The notes under the pieces: model-generated
What the model saw: the letters and a program-made list of their open reading frames with translations, nothing else
Told to the model about the DNA's origin: nothing
Database searches by the model: none
Made by a program: the position numbers and the translations under genes
Origin: Marinisporobacter sp.
Lineage (GTDB): Bacteria; Bacillota; Clostridia; Peptostreptococcales; Thermotaleaceae
Reading direction: 5' to 3'
Length of the DNA stretch: 64,000 nucleotides
Assembly (NCBI GenBank): GCA_025210525.1
Contig: JAOARP010000031.1
Coordinates: 62,001 to 126,000 of the forward strand
Part shown: one piece after another, positions 59,404-64,000 of the stretch
Position numbering within the stretch: the first letter of the stretch is position 1
Layout of the letters: each line of letters begins with the position of its first letter

Positions 59404-60942
59404 TTAGTGTTTGAAATGCCTCATTCCAGTAAACACCATTGCAATGCCGTACTTATTTGCCATATCTATAGATAGTTGATCTCTAATAGAACCACCTGGG
59501 TGAATAATAGCTGTAACCCCTTCTTTAGCAGCTGCTTCTACACAGTCTGAAAATGGGAAGAATGCATCTGATGCCATAACACTTCCCTTTACAGGTACAT
59601 TGGCTTGCTTTATAGCATTCTCTACTGCCCAGATTCTATTTACCTGTCCAGGCCCTATCCCTACTGTCTGACCATCCTTTGCAAGGACAATTCCATTAGA
59701 CTTAATATGCTTTACAACCTTCCAAGCAAACTTTAAGTCTTCCATTTCCTTATCTGTAGGAATTCTCTCTGTAACAACCTTTAATTCTTCTCCATACAAT
59801 TCATGATTATTATCTTGAATCAACAATCCACCATTTACTTTTTTCATATCTACTCTATCTATTTGTTGTTTTTTATCTATATTTGAAAGCTCAATGAGCC
59901 TTATATTCTTTTTCGATTTTAAAATATCTAACGCTTCCTCATCAAAAGAAGGAGCTATAACAATCTCTACAAAAATCTTATTGATCTCTTCTGCTGTTCT
60001 CTTATCAATCGTACGATTTGCAGCAATAATTCCTCCATAAATAGAAACAGGATCACATTCAAATGCTTTTAAATAAGCATCATAAATATCATAGCCAGTT
60101 CCTACTCCACAAGCGTTTGTATGCTTTACTGCTACCACTGTAGGTTCTTTATATTCTTTTAAAAGCTCAAGTGCTCCATTTGTATCGTTTATATTATTAA
60201 AGGAAAGCTCTTTTCCATGAAGTTGTTTTCCTTCTACTAAAGAACCCTCATTTTTCCCAACTTCTTTATAGAATACTGCCTTTTGATGTGGATTTTCTCC
60301 ATATCTTAAATCTTGTACCTTTTCATAAGTCATAGTAAGCACTTCTGGATAATCTCCATCGATTTGTTTTCTTAAATAATTCGCAATTAATGCATCATAA
60401 TGAGCTGTATGTTCAAATACTTTTAATGCTAGCTTATATTTTGTATCATAAGATACTGACCTTTCTTTTTCTAGCTCTTCTATAATAGAATCATAATCAT
60501 CTGGGTTACATATAACAGCTACATCCTTATGATTTTTTGCAGCACTTCTGAGCATTGTAGGTCCACCGATATCAATATTTTCAATGGCTTCTTCTAGTGT
60601 TACATCGTCTCTTGCTATAGTTTCTTTAAAGGGATATAAATTAATAGCTACTAGATCAATAGGAGTAATATTTAATTTTTCTAATTGATCCATATGCTCC
60701 TTCATATCTCTTCTAGCAAGGAGTCCTCCATGAACTGCTGGATGTAATGTTTTCACTCTTCCATCAAGACATTCTGGAAAATTTGTAATATCTGATATAG
60801 GAATAACTTTTATATCATTCTCTATAAGTACCTTTGCTGTTCCACCCGTAGAGATGATTTCTACCCCAAGCTCAGTCAACTTCTTTGCAAATTCAACAAT
60901 TCCTCTTTTATCAGAAACACTAATTAAAGCACGTTTAACCAT
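59404..60942 (-). CDS. purH: Bifunctional AICAR formyltransferase/IMP cyclohydrolase
   Basis: I start at ATG 60942 ([14 protein letters not shown]), preceded by AAGGGG. The 512-residue protein has the MGS-like IMP cyclohydrolase domain (1-150, with [13 protein letters not shown] and [17 protein letters not shown]) and the AICARFT domain ([56 protein letters not shown]). It carries out the last two steps to IMP. Confidence 0.97.
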   Translation of the reverse strand: MVKRALISVSDKRGIVEFAKKLTELGVEIISTGGTAKVLIENDIKVIPISDITNFPECLDGRVKTLHPAVHGGLLARRDMKEHMDQLEKLNITPIDLVAINLYPFKETIARDDVTLEEAIENIDIGGPTMLRSAAKNHKDVAVICNPDDYDSIIEELEKERSVSYDTKYKLALKVFEHTAHYDALIANYLRKQIDGDYPEVLTMTYEKVQDLRYGENPHQKAVFYKEVGKNEGSLVEGKQLHGKELSFNNINDTNGALELLKEYKEPTVVAVKHTNACGVGTGYDIYDAYLKAFECDPVSIYGGIIAANRTIDKRTAEEINKIFVEIVIAPSFDEEALDILKSKKNIRLIELSNIDKKQQIDRVDMKKVNGGLLIQDNNHELYGEELKVVTERIPTDKEMEDLKFAWKVVKHIKSNGIVLAKDGQTVGIGPGQVNRIWAVENAIKQANVPVKGSVMASDAFFPFSDCVEAAAKEGVTAIIHPGGSIRDQLSIDMANKYGIAMVFTGMRHFKH

Positions 60943-61008
60943 GTTCAACACCCCTTTTTATAAACTCTTTATTTCCTAAAACTCCACATCTATTTATAAT
61001 GGCTTTTT

Positions 61009-61638
61009 CTATACATTTTTTACAATAACGCGTCTACCCACTACTTCTAGTTTTTTTTCACAAAATAATTTCACTGCTAAGGGCAAAATTTCATGCTCTA
61101 CCCCTAAAACTCTTTTTGCTATATCCTCTACCGTATCATCATCCTTCACTTCTACACTCTTTTGTGATATTACAGGACCTGTATCTGTACCTTCATCTAC
61201 AAAATGTACTGTTGCACCTGTTAACTTTACTCCATATTCTAAAACAGCTTCATGCACTTTTTTCCCATAAAAGCCTTTCCCACAAAAACTAGGAATCAAA
61301 GAAGGATGAATATTGATGATTCTGTTTTTATATTTTCCAACCATATTTTCATCTAAAATACTCATATATCCTGCAAGGACAATTAAGTCAATTTCTTTTT
61401 CTTCAAGAATTTCTAGGATTCTACTATTTCTTTCTTTCAAATCTGGAAAGTTTCCTTTTCCCATATATACCCCTTCAATCCCATGATTTTCTGCTCTTTT
61501 TAATGCATAAGCATCCTTTTTACTAGAAATAATGACTTCAATTTTTCCATTAATATTCCCAGCTTCAACATGATCAATAATGGATTGAAGGTTTGTTCCT
61601 CCCCCAGATACCAATACTGCTATATTTATTTTTGACAT
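61009..61638 (-). CDS. purN: Phosphoribosylglycinamide formyltransferase
   Basis: The 209-residue protein has [14 protein letters not shown], the VLAGYMSIL segment, the catalytic [18 protein letters not shown] region (Asn and His) and [17 protein letters not shown]. It uses formyl-tetrahydrofolate. It overlaps the purM stop by 13 nt. Confidence 0.97.
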   Translation of the reverse strand: MSKINIAVLVSGGGTNLQSIIDHVEAGNINGKIEVIISSKKDAYALKRAENHGIEGVYMGKGNFPDLKERNSRILEILEEKEIDLIVLAGYMSILDENMVGKYKNRIINIHPSLIPSFCGKGFYGKKVHEAVLEYGVKLTGATVHFVDEGTDTGPVISQKSVEVKDDDTVEDIAKRVLGVEHEILPLAVKLFCEKKLEVVGRRVIVKNV

Positions 61639-62660
61639 AAGTGAACGCCTTCCTTTGAAGTAACTCTACCCATCATATATGCTCTTTCATCTAACCCCTT
61701 TAAATATTCCATTGTTTCCTTAGCATCTTCCTTTGAAACAACTAGGATCATTCCGATTCCCATATTGAAGGTACTAAACATTTCTTTTGTTTCCATATTT
61801 CCCTTGTTTTGCATCAAGTTAAAAATAGGGAGTACCTCAAAGCTTCCTAAATCAACTTCTACCCCAAGTCCTTTAGGAAGAATTCTTGGAATATTTTCAT
61901 AAAAACCACCACCAGTCATATGAACCATTCCCTTTACAGAGAATTTTTCCATTACTTTCGTGCAAACATCTACATAGATTCTTGTAGGCTTAAGTAATTC
62001 TTCTCCTAAAGTACAACCTAACTCTTCTATATAATCCTCTACCTTCCATTCTAATGTGTCAAAAAATAATTTTCTAACTAATGAATAACCATTGCTGTGA
62101 ATACCACTAGAAGGAAGTCCTATAAGAACATCATCCTCTTTTATATTTGATCCATCAATAATTTTTTCTTTATCTACAATTCCTACTGCAAAACCTGCCA
62201 TATCATATTCTCCATCACTATAAAACCCTGGCATTTCTGCTGTTTCTCCTCCAACAAGAGAACACTTAGCATCTATACATCCATCAGCAATACCCTTTAC
62301 AATATCTGCAATATGTTCAGATTTTAATTTTCCTGTTGCAACATAATCTAAGAAAAATAAAGGCTTTGCCCCTTGGCATAGAATATCATTCACACACATA
62401 GCGACACAATCTTGTCCTACTGTATCATGTTTATCCATTAAAAAAGCGATTTTTAGCTTTGTTCCTACGCCATCTGTTCCTGATACCAATACAGGCTTTT
62501 TATATCCTTCTAAATCTAATTCAAATAAACCACCAAATCCGCCTAAGCCACAAAGAACATTTTGGGTAAAGGTCTTCTTTACATGTTCCTTCATAAGCTT
62601 TACTGCTTTTGCCCCTTCGTTTACATCTACCCCAGCATCTTTATACGTTAACTTTTCCAT
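61626..62660 (-). CDS. purM: Phosphoribosylformylglycinamidine cyclo-ligase
   Basis: I start at ATG 62660 ([20 protein letters not shown]), the usual N-terminus, with GAGGGG 6 nt upstream; the longer frame overlaps purF and is rejected. The 344-residue protein shows [51 protein letters not shown] and [18 protein letters not shown]. It makes aminoimidazole ribonucleotide. Confidence 0.97.
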   Translation of the reverse strand: MEKLTYKDAGVDVNEGAKAVKLMKEHVKKTFTQNVLCGLGGFGGLFELDLEGYKKPVLVSGTDGVGTKLKIAFLMDKHDTVGQDCVAMCVNDILCQGAKPLFFLDYVATGKLKSEHIADIVKGIADGCIDAKCSLVGGETAEMPGFYSDGEYDMAGFAVGIVDKEKIIDGSNIKEDDVLIGLPSSGIHSNGYSLVRKLFFDTLEWKVEDYIEELGCTLGEELLKPTRIYVDVCTKVMEKFSVKGMVHMTGGGFYENIPRILPKGLGVEVDLGSFEVLPIFNLMQNKGNMETKEMFSTFNMGIGMILVVSKEDAKETMEYLKGLDERAYMMGRVTSKEGVHLCQK

Positions 62661-62670
62661 AATATCCCCT

Positions 62671-64000
62671 CTATCTTTTCTCAAATAAGTATTTGCTTCC
62701 TTGTTTTGGAACTTCCATAGGATAATCTCCACTAAAGCAAGCACTGCAAAGACTACATCCATCCATGTCAATAGACTTTACCAATCCATCTATACTTAAA
62801 TAACCTAAACTATCTGCACCAATCATTTTTCTGATTTCTTCTACTGAATGAACAGCTCCTACAAGATTTTTTCTAGTAGGTGTATCTATCCCAAAATAAC
62901 AAGAATATTTTACAGGTGGAGAGCAAACTCTTACATGAACTTCTTTTGCTCCTGCATGCTTTAACATATCTACAATTTGCTTACTTGTTGTTCCCCTTAC
63001 AATAGAGTCATCTACCATGACTAATCTTTTTCCCTTGATATTTTCCTTTAAAACATTTAGCTTTAACCTTACGCTTCGCTCACGCATTCTTTGATCTGGT
63101 TGAATAAAAGTTCTTCCTACATATCTATTTTTTATAAGTCCTTCTCCAAAGGGAATCTTTGACTCTTGTGCATAACCGATGGCTGCTACCGTTCCAGAAT
63201 CAGGTACTGCAATAACTAAATCTGCATCTACAGGATGCTCTTTTGCAAGAATCTTCCCTGCGTTTCTTCTCGCCACATATACACTTTGTCCGTCTAATGT
63301 ACTATCTGGTCTTGCAAAATAAACAAATTCAAAGGAGCATAAAGCTTTTTTTGAGTCTTTATCATACTGTATACTTTGTATTTCATTATTCTTTATAATC
63401 ACCATTTCTCCAGGAGCTATATCTCTTATGAACTCTGCACCAATAACATGAAAAGCACAGCTCTCTGAAGACAATACATATCCCCCATCAATCTTTCCTA
63501 GACAAAGAGGTCTAAGACCATTTGGATCTCTCACTCCTATCAGCTTATCTCTACAAGTGATCACTAATGCATAAGAGCCTCGAATTTCCTTCATCGTACG
63601 TTTTATAGCTTCTTCCATCCCTAGTTTATGATTTCTTGCAATCATATTTGCAATAACTTCACTATCAATACTGGTTTGGAATATTACCCCATCATCTTCA
63701 AGCTTTTCTCTTATAACATTTGCATTTACTAAATTTCCATTATGAGCAAGGGCAATAGCCCCACCCTTATGATGAACAACTAAGGGCTGGGCATTGGTTA
63801 CATAGCTTTCTCCTGTAGTAGAATATCTTACATGTCCTATAGCTACATCTCCTTGAAGTCTCTCGATAACCTTATCTGAAAAAACCTCTTGCACAAGGCC
63901 CATTTCCTTATAATAATGAATTTCACCATTTTTATTTGCAGCAATCCCTGCACTTTCTTGTCCTCTATGCTGAAGGGCATGAAGTCCAAAATAAGCTAAT
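62671..64000 (-). CDS. purF: Amidophosphoribosyltransferase (5' end outside window)
   Basis: The open frame runs to the window edge; residues upstream of ATG 63903 read [20 protein letters not shown], a conserved PurF N-terminal segment, so the gene extends beyond 64000. The glutaminase domain shows [11 protein letters not shown] and LAHNGNLVN; the PRT domain shows [16 protein letters not shown] and the PRPP loop [14 protein letters not shown], then CSSACF-type cysteines near the end ([14 protein letters not shown]). It is the committed step of purine synthesis. purM follows 10 nt after its stop. Confidence 0.96.
   Translation of the reverse strand, partial: LAYFGLHALQHRGQESAGIAANKNGEIHYYKEMGLVQEVFSDKVIERLQGDVAIGHVRYSTTGESYVTNAQPLVVHHKGGAIALAHNGNLVNANVIREKLEDDGVIFQTSIDSEVIANMIARNHKLGMEEAIKRTMKEIRGSYALVITCRDKLIGVRDPNGLRPLCLGKIDGGYVLSSESCAFHVIGAEFIRDIAPGEMVIIKNNEIQSIQYDKDSKKALCSFEFVYFARPDSTLDGQSVYVARRNAGKILAKEHPVDADLVIAVPDSGTVAAIGYAQESKIPFGEGLIKNRYVGRTFIQPDQRMRERSVRLKLNVLKENIKGKRLVMVDDSIVRGTTSKQIVDMLKHAGAKEVHVRVCSPPVKYSCYFGIDTPTRKNLVGAVHSVEEIRKMIGADSLGYLSIDGLVKSIDMDGCSLCSACFSGDYPMEVPKQGSKYLFEKR

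Noticed and set aside
1-64000. tRNA, rRNA, CRISPR arrays, transposases or phage genes
   Set aside because: I looked for typical signatures on both strands and found none; small elements could still be missed by eye.

Overview
The window is a low-GC, AT-rich chromosomal segment of a spore-forming anaerobic member of the Clostridia (Alkaliphilus/Crassaminicella-like gene content; the genus cannot be fixed from sequence reading alone). The signs are strong GGAGG ribosome sites with GTG and TTG starts, T-box, S-box and M-box leaders, a GerS/YdcC-type spore lipoprotein in the conserved acpS-alr-ndoAI-ndoA neighbourhood, and a cluster of Mrp, NifX-like and ferredoxin-ATPase genes typical of strict anaerobes. 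I see no rRNA, tRNA, CRISPR array, phage or insertion sequence.

Layout. 1-15.3 kb (minus strand) is a cell-envelope region: csaB (cell-wall polymer pyruvylation, cut by the window edge), a MurJ flippase fused in frame to a DUF5693 membrane protein, an exported unknown protein, a DUF2179 protein, a GH26-like secreted glycosidase, a giant sensor kinase with 14 propeller repeats paired with a SARP/BTAD-type response regulator, and a large secreted phosphodiester glycosidase. 15.5-20.2 kb is the acpS-nnr-gerS/ydcC-alr-ndoAI-ndoA block. 20.3-24.9 kb holds a coiled-coil protein, mgtE behind an M-box riboswitch plus a candidate leader peptide, and a T-box controlled ilvD. 24.9-31.2 kb has a PadR-DUF1700-DUF4097 operon, a yerC-type regulator, an S-box controlled metNIQ methionine importer and small unknown genes. 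31.3-37.6 kb holds a leucine-rich-repeat membrane protein, a small Imm17-like membrane protein, an exosortase-K-like enzyme with its apparent dedicated MSEP-CTERM-type substrate, and a PAP2 phosphatase. 37.8-39.8 kb is pseudouridine catabolism (psuK, psuG). 40-46.8 kb has unknown exported proteins, a triple-repeat exported protein with an OmpR-type box beside an OmpR/HK two-component system, an EamA transporter and recX. 46.9-51.1 kb is a Fur-DUF134 pair and the mrp/NifX/ferredoxin-ATPase operon. 51.2-58 kb has a CBS protein, a MacB-like ABC export operon with a complex upstream region, a YbjQ operon and an acyl-CoA hydratase/hydrolase gene with a LacI-type palindrome. 58.1-64 kb is the end of the purine operon (purF-M-N-H-D).

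The points most worth following are: the exosortase K/MSEP-CTERM-like pair in a monoderm (33.4-36.7 kb); a 32-codon ORF between the M-box terminator and mgtE whose N-terminus resembles the enterobacterial MgtL leader peptide; 11-bp-phased direct repeats directly upstream of -10 boxes in two promoters; paired operators around the mrp promoter; a 59-bp repeat that starts exactly after the stop codons of two unrelated genes; and an ABC ATPase that appears to start at ATT.
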